From: Bacillus_BE sp042263505
GTDB lineage: Bacteria; Bacillota; Bacilli; Bacillales; Cytobacillaceae
Direction of reading: 5' to 3'
Length of the DNA: 64,000 nucleotides
Assembly (NCBI RefSeq): GCF_042263505.1
Contig: NZ_JBHKFI010000020.1
Span: 1 to 64,000, forward strand
Part shown: positions 42,433-52,633 of the stretch, piece after piece
How positions within the stretch are numbered: the stretch's first letter is position 1
Layout: each line of letters begins with the position of its first letter
Program-made: the position numbers and the translations under genes
The notes under the pieces: generated by a model
Database searches by the model: none
What the model was told of the DNA's origin: nothing
The model's input: the letters and a program-made list of their open reading frames with translations, nothing else

Positions 42433-45400
42433 TCAGCCGCCAAATGATTCTGATGTTTCATTAGCAGCTTTATTCTTCTCTCTACGTCTCTGTTTTTTTG
42501 ATTTCCTGAAATAAAGGAGCTCATAGAAGACCGGTACAATGACCAGAGTCAGCACGGTTGCCACTGCCAGACCGCCTATGACCACAACCGCAAGGCCTTT
42601 TGAAACAAGCGATCCGGTTTCTGGATCTCCAAATAGAATCGGGATCATTGCACAGATCGTAGCAACAGCTGTCATTAAAATTGGCCGAATCCTTGTAGCT
42701 GCCCCTTCAACAATGGCTTCTCTAATAATCATATGCTCTTCGTTTTGTTTTACCCTGTCTATCAAGACAATGGCGTTGGTCACGACAATTCCGATGAGCA
42801 TCAACGCTCCAAACAGTGAAGTAGGGTCAATCGGCACTCGTGTGATTAGCAGTCCTAAAATCGCCCCAATGGATGCAAGTGGCAATGTCATTAAAATTGC
42901 TATCGGTGTACGCAAGTTTTTAAAGGTAATGACCATAATTAAGTAGACAAGACCAATTGATGCCAGCATGGTTAAACCTAGGTCAGCAAAGTCGCTTGCC
43001 TGTTGAGTTGTCGCTCCACCTGTGACTAGCTTAACCCCTTTTGGCAGCTTGAGATTTTTGGTTGCCTTATTAATTTTATCTGATACGACCGAAAGTTTTT
43101 CAGAATCAACAAGGATGCTGACCCTCAAGTACTGATCGCCGTCCTTATGAAGAACCGTGCTTGATTGTTCGCTTTTTTGAATGGAAGCAACATTACTAAG
43201 TGAGACAACACCTGTTTCCGTCATAATTTTGCTGTTTTGTAAATCTGCCTTTGATGTTGGGTTAAAGCCTGCATCCAGATAGACGTTGTTGTCTTGATTA
43301 TTAAAATTAATTGTTCCAATTGGTGTTGGATTCATTAATGCACGAAGCTGCGTTGCGACCTGCTCCGTATTTGCCGCGTTGGAATTCACTTTTATGCTAT
43401 AGACAGGCTTTGTTTCTTCTTGATTGCTTGAAACCTTGTTTACTCCTTTAATTCCCTTGATATGATCCATTACTTTTGTTGAAGCAGTAATTAAATCTTG
43501 ATTATTTTTGCCCACAAGGTCAAGAGTGATTTCTGAACCGGAAGAAGTTCCCATCATCGAACCTGCTGAAACGGAAAGATCCCCATTTGGAAAATCACTT
43601 TTCAGTTTTTTAACATCTTTTATAAACTTATCTGCGTCCGCACCAGTTTTCATGATGACCGTATAGCTTGCTGCAGTTGGATTGCTGACCGAACCCCATT
43701 GTGCTTGTTCAGGATTATTGCCAGCTTGGGTAATCACATATTTGTACCCATCAAGGTCGCGAAGCTTCTTTTCAAAATCAAGCGCTTTTTGATTGAAGGT
43801 GTCAATTGGCGTTTGGCTAGGATATGTTAACGTTACACCAACATTTTCTGCATTTTTGGCATCGATTGCTCCCTTTGGCATTGCAAAGTAGAGGGCAATT
43901 GATCCGGCAAAAAAGATGATTGCTAGTAAAATCGGAACAAATTTATGGTTGAGTGACCATCTAAGTACCTTCTTATAACGCAACGGCTGCTTATATGCTG
44001 GGAGTTTTGCCTTTTTCAGCATTCCAAAGCTCATCAATGGAACAACTGTAAGTGCCACAACGAGTGATGTCAGCAATGAATACGTAATGGTTAACGCGAA
44101 TGGATATATAAAACTCCTTAAAGAGCCTTGAATCAATCCCATCGGCAAGAAAACCGCCACCGTTGTGAGAGTTGAAGAAGTAATCGCAGATGCAACCTCT
44201 TTAACTGCCTCTAAAATTGTGGTTTTATTAAACTCATTTTCTTGTGTTTTTCGAAAAATATTCTCAATGACTACGATACTATCATCCACTAAACGACCGA
44301 CTGCGACCGCAACCCCGCCAAGTGTTAAAATATTTAAGGTAATACCGGACTTCCACAATAGAAATAAGGTGATCCCTAATGAAAGCGGAATCGAGACAAT
44401 TGTAATAACGGTTGAACGAATATTTCTTAAGAATAAAACAATGACAATAGTGGCAAAAAGTGCACCCATTAAAACTTCTCTCATCATGGTATTAACGGAA
44501 TGCTGAATCATATCGGATGTCGAGAAAATAACTTCTGCTTTTGTACCCGAAACCTCTTTTGAGATTTTTTTGGCCTCATTATTTACCACTTTACCAACTG
44601 TAACGGCACTGGCATTATCTGCTTTTGTGATATCAATAGCTAAAGCATCTTTCCCATTGATCCGGGTAATGCTGTTCTGAATCGTTTCAGATTTTATTGT
44701 AGCTATGTCTCCAAGTTTTACTTTTGGTGCATTTGGTACGGGTGAAGGGATGGTTGCGTTTTTTAATGCATCCAAACTATCCATATTACCCAAAACCTTC
44801 AAGTTAGACATTTTCCCATCAATTGTTTTTTCACCAATCGATACGGCCATGTTCTGCCCTTGAAGAATACCCATCACAGATTGAAGCGGGATATAAGCCG
44901 CCATTTTCGCATTGTCCAGCTGAATAACGACTCTAGGATCGGACTTGCCATATAAAGATACATTCCCAACGCCATCCAAGGCTTTGAATTTAGGTACAAT
45001 TTCCTTTTCGGCCTTATCCATGTTAGCCTTTGTTAATCCATCGCTAAATGTTAATGAAACTTCGGCAATCGGGATTTGATTTGTATTTAGCTGAACAACA
45101 TTGGGCTTCTGCACTCCATTAGGCAGAGTTATCTTACTTAAATCAGATTCAACCTCAGCTTTCGCTTCTTTCATATCTGTCTTTGAATCAAAGGAAATGT
45201 TGACTTGTGAGTAGCCATCACCAGTTGTTGAGAAGACATCTGTTTTTCCTTTGACAGATGCCACTGCATTTTCAATTGGCGTTGTAACCTCATCAACCAT
45301 TGTCTTAGAATCAAATCCCTGCCCCAGTGTTGCCACCGTAATAGCAGGATTATCTGCTTCCGGCAGAAATTCCATTGGCAGAGTGAAGTAGCTTACAATC

Positions 45401-45477
45401 CCTAATACGAGCGATATAGTAACAACTACTGTCACAGCCGCTTTGTTTTTAAACGCCCATTTTGAAAGTAAAGACAT
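42433..45477 (-). CDS. swrC: RND-family efflux permease, SwrC-like
   Basis: The 1014-residue protein has the RND plan: helix 1 (VTVVVTISLVLGIVSYF), a large porter domain, helices 2-6 with the proton-relay Asp pair GRLVDDSIVVIENI, helix 7 after residue 500, a second porter domain and five more helices, ending in a basic tail. SwrC (YerP) of B. subtilis has about 1065 residues and exports surfactin. The substrate here is unknown. AGGAGG lies before the ATG. No membrane-fusion protein gene is adjacent, as usual in Bacillus. Confidence 0.88.
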   Translation of the reverse strand: MSLLSKWAFKNKAAVTVVVTISLVLGIVSYFTLPMEFLPEADNPAITVATLGQGFDSKTMVDEVTTPIENAVASVKGKTDVFSTTGDGYSQVNISFDSKTDMKEAKAEVESDLSKITLPNGVQKPNVVQLNTNQIPIAEVSLTFSDGLTKANMDKAEKEIVPKFKALDGVGNVSLYGKSDPRVVIQLDNAKMAAYIPLQSVMGILQGQNMAVSIGEKTIDGKMSNLKVLGNMDSLDALKNATIPSPVPNAPKVKLGDIATIKSETIQNSITRINGKDALAIDITKADNASAVTVGKVVNNEAKKISKEVSGTKAEVIFSTSDMIQHSVNTMMREVLMGALFATIVIVLFLRNIRSTVITIVSIPLSLGITLFLLWKSGITLNILTLGGVAVAVGRLVDDSIVVIENIFRKTQENEFNKTTILEAVKEVASAITSSTLTTVAVFLPMGLIQGSLRSFIYPFALTITYSLLTSLVVALTVVPLMSFGMLKKAKLPAYKQPLRYKKVLRWSLNHKFVPILLAIIFFAGSIALYFAMPKGAIDAKNAENVGVTLTYPSQTPIDTFNQKALDFEKKLRDLDGYKYVITQAGNNPEQAQWGSVSNPTAASYTVIMKTGADADKFIKDVKKLKSDFPNGDLSVSAGSMMGTSSGSEITLDLVGKNNQDLITASTKVMDHIKGIKGVNKVSSNQEETKPVYSIKVNSNAANTEQVATQLRALMNPTPIGTINFNNQDNNVYLDAGFNPTSKADLQNSKIMTETGVVSLSNVASIQKSEQSSTVLHKDGDQYLRVSILVDSEKLSVVSDKINKATKNLKLPKGVKLVTGGATTQQASDFADLGLTMLASIGLVYLIMVITFKNLRTPIAILMTLPLASIGAILGLLITRVPIDPTSLFGALMLIGIVVTNAIVLIDRVKQNEEHMIIREAIVEGAATRIRPILMTAVATICAMIPILFGDPETGSLVSKGLAVVVIGGLAVATVLTLVIVPVFYELLYFRKSKKQRRREKNKAANETSESFGG

Positions 45478-45665
45478 TAAATATAGCCTCCTATTTATCT
45501 TTGTTTCTCATCTATTTATGGTTAACCTGAGTTTGTCTTCTGGGAAACAAAAGAGTGTTTTTTATAACGATTAAAAAAATATAAATGGCTGACTTAAAGC
45601 ATTATTCATTCTCTATTTTTAAACAAGTTTTGTACTCAATGTTCACCTCCATTACCGCATTGGAT

Positions 45666-45994
45666 TTTATCCCACTCTTAACGGACAGTAAGACTCCCAC
45701 TTCAAGATTCTGAGAATACGAAGAAGATAAGTGGGAGATCAACTGTCCGTAAAGGTCCGACGAGGGATTAAGGTCCTAGTCAGGCGAAAGCCACAGGACG
45801 TGGCGTTATTGAGCGTGATTAGTGAAATAAGATTTTCCTTTGGGCTTCAGCCCTTAGAAAAATCAATCAGGCTTTGCGTGACTAACCATCAGTGGGGGAT
45901 GAATGGCAGACTAAAAGCGCGACGTCCTGTCGCAACGTCTGCACTAGCACGTCCTGTGCGTCGAAAACCCCCACTGATGGAAGTTTCACTTTAT
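45666..45994. mobile_element. Structured ORF-less element, copy 2, inverted to copy 1
   Basis: Read on the minus strand it follows copy 1 throughout. It has CCATCAGTGGGGG hairpin arms (45886-45898, 45968-45980), now enclosing 69 nt with extra ACGTCCTGT stems, the GCCACAGGACGTGGC stem, and the nested stem ACGGACAGT/ACTGTCCGT around CTCCCACTT/AAGTGGGAG. Both partners of several pairs differ from copy 1, which preserves the fold. No ORF is supported in it or in 45995-46532. Confidence 0.6.
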
Positions 45995-46532
45995 GTATTT
46001 TTCACTATTCAGTCGTTTCTGCGCGGCTTTACTTTTAAAATTTATAATTTCTTAGACTATTATGTAACAGCCTCTGGCATGAACCTTTTCTAAGTATTAA
46101 GTCTTAGATTCATACGAAACGAAGCTTGAAAAGGATATCTCGGAACTTGCAAATGAAAGGACGGTTCATTCAATCACCGTTGTCGGCGTTCTTTTTTCCT
46201 AAAATATCCAACCTAATACTACCAACATATTATTCCAATTGTCCAGTTTCTTTTGAAATTTCTGTCAATTTAGACATCTTAATATATTCGCTTATCCGAT
46301 CCATACGTTTCCCATGTCCTTGATAATAACAAAATACATCTTTCTCTTTAACCTCGCTTTTTTAAAGAAATTATTGACCTGCTCAACGAAATTGAAACAG
46401 AACAGACTATTCAACTATTGAAACAGAATAATTCAACACGATTATTGTTAATGATGCCAATATTTGTAATAATCAAAAATAGAAAGGGTTAGGTTGAAAG
46501 TATAGGACAAAAATAAAATTGGAGGAAGGGTA

Positions 46533-46946
46533 ATGGACAAAAGTGGGATGTTTAAAGATTTTAATTTTAAATTAGTGGTAATTGAAGCTTTATTGGATAA
46601 AGAACCATTATTTTTGGAGGAATTAACAGACTTAAAAGATAAGTATATAAATAGTTTTGAATGGTATTCTGGAGATGGACCAATTGTTGAAATCAGGGAA
46701 TATTTAGAACAGTTAACTTTGGAGATAAGTGATTTGGAAAAGATTGAGTACCTTTGCTTTGATGGGGGTAATGAAATTTATCATTTCTTAAAGCCAGATT
46801 GGGATGGTGAGGATAGTTTATTTGATGTAACTTCTGTTGAAGGTTTTCAGAATCTAAAAAATTTAAAAACAGTGGATTATATTTCAATGTGTTATCCAAA
46901 AGTGTTAGAACCATTTAAACAAGCTGGAATTGCAATTCAGTATTAA
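46533..46946 (+). CDS. DUF6892-like protein
   Basis: The 137-residue acidic protein reads FKDFNFKLVVIEALLDKEPL, SFEWYSGDGPIVEIREYLEQ and EYLCFDGGNEIYHFLKPDWD, then GEDSLFDVTSVEG. This matches a Bacillus family of unknown function (DUF6892-type) that is sometimes found near immunity-like genes. ATG 46533 follows GGAGGAAGG. It is monocistronic, with no clear partner. Confidence 0.65.
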   Translation: MDKSGMFKDFNFKLVVIEALLDKEPLFLEELTDLKDKYINSFEWYSGDGPIVEIREYLEQLTLEISDLEKIEYLCFDGGNEIYHFLKPDWDGEDSLFDVTSVEGFQNLKNLKTVDYISMCYPKVLEPFKQAGIAIQY

Positions 46947-47017
46947 TGAGAGTTGAGATATTGAACTAATGGGCAGATTCATTTGATAAATTCTAGGGGA
47001 AAAAGGATAATTTTTTA

Positions 47018-47329
47018 ATGGAGAGCAGATTAATAAAAGCAGGGATCTATGGTTTATTGTTTGGATTGGCTATCTCTATCCTGTTTGTCGATTATAAAGA
47101 AGTTACACAGGTAAGTAATAGTGAGTATGTAACTACTTATAAACCTATAATTGAATACATAGTATCAATCTTACGTTTCGGTATTATTGGAATGTTTTTT
47201 GGTATATTTATTGGCTGGAAGGGTTATGAAAAAAAACATAAATCACAACAAGAAAAATCATATTACTTTCCATTCTTTTTTGCTGTTTTTCTCGTTTCAA
47301 TGATTTTAATGGTTGTTTTTAATTGGTAA
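47018..47329 (+). CDS. Small membrane protein of unknown function
   Basis: ATG 47018 has AAAGGAT upstream. The 103 residues have three hydrophobic helices (AGIYGLLFGLAISILFVD, LRFGIIGMFFGIFIGWKGY, FFFAVFLVSMILMVVFNW), with an extracellular loop after the first and a Lys-rich cytoplasmic loop before the last. I do not recognise it. It lies 71 bp after the DUF6892-like gene on the same strand and may be cotranscribed. Confidence 0.6.
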   Translation: MESRLIKAGIYGLLFGLAISILFVDYKEVTQVSNSEYVTTYKPIIEYIVSILRFGIIGMFFGIFIGWKGYEKKHKSQQEKSYYFPFFFAVFLVSMILMVVFNW

Positions 47330-47537
47330 CAATATTTCCCAAACGGTGGATTTCCTTTAATAATGATCTTCAACAATCGGGTAGCTTTTGTTTTAATGTC
47401 CAAAATTATAAAAAGTTGAAAATATGCAAGCTTTTACTCATTTGAATATTTCAGTATTTTTATATTCAAAAAACATACTGCCATAAACGACATCTTTTGA
47501 ATAGAAATATTAGAGTTATTATATGGAGGTTTTAAGA

Positions 47538-48065
47538 ATGACTCATCTTCTTTTACAGAAGTTTGGATCAAGTGATTTTAATGATTATTTTAATCTGGTA
47601 TCCAATGAATCAGTAATGGCGATGATAACAGAACGGTCAATTCCATTGGATGAAGCAGAAGTGAATTTTCAAAAATTATTAGAACGAAATAAAAAGTATG
47701 AAGAGTTCGGGTCATATAAAGTTTATAACAACACAACCAATCAATTTGTAGGTCTTGGAAGTTTGATTTTAAATGAAGTGATGACCAATGAAGCCGAATT
47801 AGGTTATATGCTTCTTCCAGAGCATTGGGGTAAAGGTTATGGCAGTGAGATTGCTGATATATTAATACGGAAAGCCGAAAAAACGAAGTTAAATCGGGTA
47901 ACTGCGGTTATTGACCCTAACAATATTCCTTCAAGAAAAATATTAATTAAAAAAGGATTTATATCAGAGAAGTTGTGTGAGATTGAGGGACTACCTGGAG
48001 AAATTTTGATAAAAGGATTTATAAAAAAGGACTCTCTCGATAAACAAAAAGGGTCCATTCTTTAA
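47538..48065 (+). CDS. GNAT-family N-acetyltransferase
   Basis: ATG 47538 is seven bases after GGAGGT and is preferred to the earlier in-frame ATG. The 175 residues follow the RimJ/RimL-like GNAT pattern: FVGLGSLILNEVMTNEAELG, YMLLPEHWGKGYGSEIADIL with the acetyl-CoA loop HWGKGYGSE, and VIDPNNIPSRKILIKKGF. It should acetylate an amine or protein N-terminus. The substrate is unknown. Confidence 0.88.
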   Translation: MTHLLLQKFGSSDFNDYFNLVSNESVMAMITERSIPLDEAEVNFQKLLERNKKYEEFGSYKVYNNTTNQFVGLGSLILNEVMTNEAELGYMLLPEHWGKGYGSEIADILIRKAEKTKLNRVTAVIDPNNIPSRKILIKKGFISEKLCEIEGLPGEILIKGFIKKDSLDKQKGSIL

Positions 48066-48089
48066 TAGGGAAGAATAGCTGTTTGTTTT

Positions 48090-48490
48090 TCAAGTTTCGT
48101 TCACCATTTGAAGAAATTAACTTAAAAGAAAAGATGAAATTATTAAAAAGTTTTTTCGAAAGCAATAAAACTTTTTTGAGAAAATAACCGTATTTGACCA
48201 TTCAAAATATTCTTGGGGTATTGCTTTTCAAATAAATACATGCCTTGGAGGCCCCGTGTTAAGACATTCTGAAGCGAATAGAGTGAAAAAGAACTGAGAA
48301 CTTTTATTATTTCTTAGCTTGACTGATATTTCTTGCACGAGGATCTCCCATTTATTATTATTCGCGTTTTCATTGTGCAGGTTTGGGAGGAAGAAAGTTA
48401 ATATTTGGGGGATGCCCTAATTAATGATGCGAGTACTTTAAAATCGTGTTTCATCTTAAGAGTCGATTCGAAAACGACGATTGCTTGCCT
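48090..48490 (+). repeat. Diverged dispersed repeat, copy 2
   Basis: Partner of 6400-6800. Shared anchors include TTAAGACATTCTGAAG (48261) and AAAATCGTGTTTCATCT (near 48440). Broken frames (FRSPFEEINLKEKMKLLKSF, then EKITVFDHSKYSWGIAFQIN across a frame change) point to a dead gene. No other gene lies in 48066-48625. Confidence 0.55.
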
Positions 48491-48625
48491 TTTTTCTGCA
48501 TTTATCAGGTATTTCATTTTATTGGGTCCATTTAGATTGACATTCTCAACTAATGGGAGCGACCCTCGCAGAAGAAATACTTTTTTTCACATCTCCATTA
48601 TTCACCCATAAACTAAACTGGGGTG

Positions 48626-49462
48626 ATGAATGTGTTTCAACGGAATCTAATAGACAAAACAACATATCATCAAAAATATTTTCGTCCATCATGTTTGCCA
48701 GCTTTAAATTTAAGATTTAAAACTTCAGCGTTCTTCCAACCTTATTATGAAAAGAAACATGACCAAATCCACTTACCAATTGAATGGACCAAAACCCCAG
48801 AAGACACTGTTCTCAATTACTTTAGCATTCTGCGAGAAGCAGAAAATATGGCAGGGAGAAGTTGCGGTACGGTGGGTCATGCACGTATCCCTTTTCCACT
48901 TGCCTATAATTTCTTGTCCGAGGAGTATCAAAGAAAACTCAGTTATGAAGCCTTTTTTCATTCGTTTGCTGGTGTAGGTCATACGAGTTTGATAAAGCTT
49001 TGTAGAGTACCAGATATAAAGCATGGAATAAGGTTCTTTTATGAAATTGAAACGATTGAGGGATTTGAGGGTAAACGAGCAGAGTATTTTGGGTATTATT
49101 ATGGATATATTCAGCTTGTTCATGAAAAGGAAGGGTATCGAATTTCAGATATGAGTAAGATTGAGGAGGACTTTTTGTGTGCTCCTTATCACGGATGGAG
49201 TCATGACGCGGACTCAGCTGTGGAGGTGAAATATGGGAATTGGTGCAAGTTGATTCAGAAAAGATACCCAACGGTAACAAATGGATATGTTAAAAATATA
49301 TATTTTAGGGGCACGGATGGAGCAGATTATTGTTTGATTTTTTTCACATTAACGAATGGAACGGACGTAGAAATTGCTCAATTTCGTAAAGTAGGCAATG
49401 AACGTTGGAAACAAATTAACATCAAGCCCGAAGAAGACTGTTTAAAAGAAACAGGTAATTGA
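48626..49462 (+). CDS. Hypothetical 278-residue protein
   Basis: The start is uncertain: GTG 48623, ATG 48626 and GTG 48632 are clustered after AACTGGGGTG. The protein is soluble, rich in Tyr, His and Phe, with blocks such as GRSCGTVGHARIPFPLAYNF, CAPYHGWSHDADSAVEVKYG and FFTLTNGTDVEIAQFRKVG. These look conserved and include several His residues that could bind metal. It resembles unnamed Bacillus proteins. I assign no function. No operon partner is seen. Confidence 0.65.
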   Translation: MNVFQRNLIDKTTYHQKYFRPSCLPALNLRFKTSAFFQPYYEKKHDQIHLPIEWTKTPEDTVLNYFSILREAENMAGRSCGTVGHARIPFPLAYNFLSEEYQRKLSYEAFFHSFAGVGHTSLIKLCRVPDIKHGIRFFYEIETIEGFEGKRAEYFGYYYGYIQLVHEKEGYRISDMSKIEEDFLCAPYHGWSHDADSAVEVKYGNWCKLIQKRYPTVTNGYVKNIYFRGTDGADYCLIFFTLTNGTDVEIAQFRKVGNERWKQINIKPEEDCLKETGN

Positions 49463-49777
49463 TATAACTAATAATTGCATATGGCACATTATGCCAATAT
49501 TTCTTCACCCAACCAAAGAATGTGCTAAAGCTACCGACCCAACTCCACTCAATGTATTAATATGGCCGACCCTCGAAAATGTACTTAATATAAAGATATA
49601 GGTTAAATGAGAGGATGCTTAGGGAATCCTATTTAAAATAAAACCTAAAACTTCATGCGATTCTAATTTCATTGTAAACTTGAAATGTAATGCTAACTTG
49701 AGCCGTATAAATTTGAATGAAGTGGCTTGGTGCGTTCTGTTAAACCATCGAATCCACAATTCCAAGGAGGAATACCC

Positions 49778-50692
49778 ATGTCAAATCAAAAGCAAAAAAT
49801 CGTCCCGCATTTATGGTATGACAAGGAAGCAAAAGAAGCAGCCGAGTTTTATGCTTCCATATTCCCAGAATCAAAAATCACAAATTTTACAACGATCCGT
49901 GACACTCCCTCCGGCGACTCTGATATGGTGTCTTTCGAGCTATGGGGACAGAAATTTATGGCGATTAGTGCAGGTCCTTTTTTCAAGATTAATCCGTCAA
50001 TATCTTTCATCGTTAATTTTGACCCATCGCGGGAAAAAGACGCAAGAGAAAAAATCAATGAGGTTTGGGACAAATTGTCCGAAGGTGGCACCGTGTTAAT
50101 GCCGTTGGATCAATATCCATTTAGTGAGAGGTATGGCTGGATTCAGGATCAGTATGGTTTGTCTTGGCAGTTAATTCTATCCAATCCAGAAGGGGAAGAG
50201 CGACCTGCAATTGTCCCATCCCTTTTGTTTGTTGGTGATCAATGCGGCAAAGCGGAAGAGGCGATGCACTTCTATTTATCGTTCTATAAGAACGCAATGG
50301 AAGGACATATCGCTCGCTACCCCAAAGGCATGGAACCTGACAAAGAGGGAACGATCATGTTCTCGGATTTTAGCTTAGAAAATCAGTGGTTTTCCGCAAT
50401 GGATAGCGCGCACGAGCATCCATTCAAGTTTAACGAGGCCGTCTCATTTATGGTTTACTGCGATACACAAGAAGAGATTGACTATTACTGGGAAAAGCTC
50501 TCTGCTGTTCCTGAAGCCGAGCAATGCGGTTGGCTAAAAGATCAGTTTGGTGTATCCTGGCAAATTGTTCCAAGCAAGATGGGCGAGATGATGAATAATG
50601 CCACACCCGAACAACTTGCGCGCATTACGAAAGCTTTTCTTAAAATGAAGAAGTTTAATCTTGAAGAACTACAGAGAGCATACAAGGAATAG
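49778..50692 (+). CDS. Two-domain VOC (PhnB-like) protein
   Basis: ATG 49778 follows AAGGAGG by seven bases. The 304 residues hold two similar glyoxalase-fold halves. The first reads IVPHLWYDKEAKEAAEFYAS and GWIQDQYGLSWQLILS. The second reads VPSLLFVGDQCGKAEEAMHF and GWLKDQFGVSWQIVPSKMGE. Both carry the 3-demethylubiquinone methyltransferase-type (PhnB) signature. These proteins bind small ligands, often without metal. The precise role is not known. A short reading at 50700-50765 is a leftover of another gene. Confidence 0.9.
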   Translation: MSNQKQKIVPHLWYDKEAKEAAEFYASIFPESKITNFTTIRDTPSGDSDMVSFELWGQKFMAISAGPFFKINPSISFIVNFDPSREKDAREKINEVWDKLSEGGTVLMPLDQYPFSERYGWIQDQYGLSWQLILSNPEGEERPAIVPSLLFVGDQCGKAEEAMHFYLSFYKNAMEGHIARYPKGMEPDKEGTIMFSDFSLENQWFSAMDSAHEHPFKFNEAVSFMVYCDTQEEIDYYWEKLSAVPEAEQCGWLKDQFGVSWQIVPSKMGEMMNNATPEQLARITKAFLKMKKFNLEELQRAYKE

Positions 50693-50802
50693 CGAGAATA
50701 CAGCTTATGGAAAATCTGAGTATGTTAAACAAATGATAGAAGAGTTTAGAGAATTACATAAATGAAACTTCATTTTCCTTTGATGATGATATCTTTATGT
50801 CT

Positions 50803-50830
50803 GGTGAAATTGTATTTCACTGGGCTTTTT
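50803..50830 (+). terminator. Terminator after the VOC gene
   Basis: GTGAAAT and ATTTCAC form a short stem near 50803-50819, followed by TGGGCTTTTTTTT. Confidence 0.5.
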
Positions 50831-50907
50831 TTTCGGATTAAGGATTACTTTTCTTTTTAAACTATTTTATAATGAACATATAATTTAAGATTGAAGGTGC
50901 CAGAAAG

Positions 50908-51183
50908 ATGAAATTTCCCAAAAATATTTTATTAGATTCTATTGCTGAACGTAAAAACGATCCCATTTATGGTTTAGAGTTTGTTCAGGAACTCGGAAAC
51001 GATGATGCTGGGTATTCCGAAATGATAGTCGTTATTTTTAAATACAAGGATAAATACTATAGTGTTGAAATCCAACATGTAAACGGGGAAAATAATTACG
51101 ATCATTGGGACGATGAAGTAGAATGTTCAGAGGTATTAAGAAAAGAAGAAATTCATTATTATTGGGAAGAAGTTAAAAAATAA
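50908..51183 (+). CDS. Hypothetical 91-residue protein
   Basis: ATG 50908 has GAAGGTG upstream. The small acidic protein (FKYKDKYYSVEIQHVNGENN, YDHWDDEVECSEVLRKEEIH) looks like a single alpha-beta domain. It has no signal or membrane part. The family is not recognised. It is a lone gene. Confidence 0.6.
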   Translation: MKFPKNILLDSIAERKNDPIYGLEFVQELGNDDAGYSEMIVVIFKYKDKYYSVEIQHVNGENNYDHWDDEVECSEVLRKEEIHYYWEEVKK

Positions 51184-51418
51184 ATTTCGTTTGTGTAGAA
51201 TAAATTAAGCTGTAACTTGTTAGATTCTAATGATGATCTAAGCTAGTTTTGGTGGGTTGATTTTCATGCGCAAAATTGGAGAAGCAACCGCAAGGGCTTA
51301 TTTTTCAGTTGTTTAATGACTAATCATTTTAATGGAGCTACCACAACATTTTTTTCTTGAAATGAGAAAATATAGCCGTTTGGCAATTGGAGTAATTAGT
51401 TTTTTGCATATGCATTGT

Positions 51419-51466
51419 TAGCCTTCTATTTACGTTATATACATAAAACGTAAATAGAAGGCTTTT
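51419..51466. terminator. Strong bidirectional terminator
   Basis: AGCCTTCTATTTACGTT pairs with AACGTAAATAGAAGGCT over a 10-nt loop, then TTTTAT. In the flanking gaps (51184-51418 and 51467-51824) I see no supported gene; a site-like GAGAGGAGG at 51491 is followed only by a very short ORF. Confidence 0.85.
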
Positions 51467-51824
51467 ATTTATGGAAATGTAGAAATTCAGGAGAGGAGGA
51501 ATCCAATAAATCTTGAAAAAAGGGAACAACAAGAAAGTGTACAATTAAAGTAATTGGACTTCAAATAACGAAAATGAACGAACCCTGAGATGATTCAATT
51601 GCAAGAAGGAATTACTATTGTAAAAAAAGGAATATTATTAAATGATTATTAAAATCACATAGGATATACTAGCAAGGTTCAAGTTAGAGCATTTTAAACA
51701 AATGAATAAAGGAAAAAGGTTCTGGAATGAGCTCTTTTGCTTCTATTTTTAGAAGAAGTTCAGATAACGGATAAGAGCAATTGAATCTATTTTTCCAAAT
51801 CTAAACGACAAGGAGTGACAATTA

Positions 51825-52052
51825 ATGATCCTTTGTGAATGGAGAGATTTTTCAACAGATACAGAAACTTATACGTTGGAACGTTTTGAAGAAATCATGA
51901 ACGACGAATTTGAGGCTATGCTGGTACAAGAAAATGAAAATATTCCATCATACATTTGGACGTCCAACTATGTAGTGATTGTAAAAAAATATCAAAAGTT
52001 AATTATGGATGTTTCATTTGAAAAAATACCAAGAAATCCTGTTTGTGAGTAA
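51825..52052 (+). CDS. Hypothetical 75-residue protein
   Basis: ATG 51825 follows CAAGGAGTGACA. The acidic protein (MILCEWRDFSTDTETYTLER, FEEIMNDEFEAMLVQENENI) has no recognised motif. It resembles small cytosolic proteins of Bacillus chromosomes without known function. It is a lone gene. Confidence 0.5.
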   Translation: MILCEWRDFSTDTETYTLERFEEIMNDEFEAMLVQENENIPSYIWTSNYVVIVKKYQKLIMDVSFEKIPRNPVCE

Positions 52053-52293
52053 AAGATTGTAATGGTTTTAAGATATGGATTCATTTCAAACCTCATGATC
52101 ATCCAATTTGATCAAGTTATTAAAATGGATATCAGTTGGGATTAAGGAACAAATAGTCAAATTTACCTCTAAAATAATGCTAGAAAACTTCTGCCCCCTT
52201 TTTTCATATTCACTAATTTATTTTTTTAAAATAAATATTAGCTATAAGTTTGTATTACATTTTCTGCGATTTGAGGATCAAGGAATCCTTTTT

Positions 52294-52325
52294 GACCCAA
52301 TACGATTTGTTAAGGGTCTTTTTTT
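52294..52325 (+). terminator. Terminator hairpin
   Basis: GACCC (52294-52298) and GGGTC (52314-52318) are followed by TTTTTTT. Elsewhere in 52053-52633 I see no gene, only AT-rich spacer leading to adhE. Confidence 0.6.
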
Positions 52326-52633
52326 ATGGAGTTAGGCAACAAACATTCATCAAAAGGGTGGGAGTTTTGATTGCACTCATTTTGAAGAAGGGTGTTTTCA
52401 CTATAATGGCAAATAGTCAAAAAATCTGTTTCTAAATTACCCAGTATTTTAAAAAGCAATTTGCTAATAAAAAATTTAAATCCAAGTAATATAAAAAGGA
52501 AGTAGCCTTACTTAATAAAGTCTACTTTCATTAAGTTACTCTAAACAGTTCCATCGGACTCATCAGAGTTCAAGGAAACTTTTCAATATTAAACAATTAG
52601 GTGTTGGAACAGACAACTTAGGAGGGGGTTTAG

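Noticed and set aside
45731..46093. 120-codon ORF across element copy 2
   Set aside because: It overlaps the structured element's hairpins, where paired changes point to RNA structure rather than coding.
52108..52435. Two overlapping small ORFs before adhE
   Set aside because: AT-rich, no ribosome sites, and one runs through the terminator at 52294.
52440..52633. Fnr or Rex operator before adhE
   Set aside because: Neither TGTGA-N6-TCACA nor the Rex palindrome could be found.
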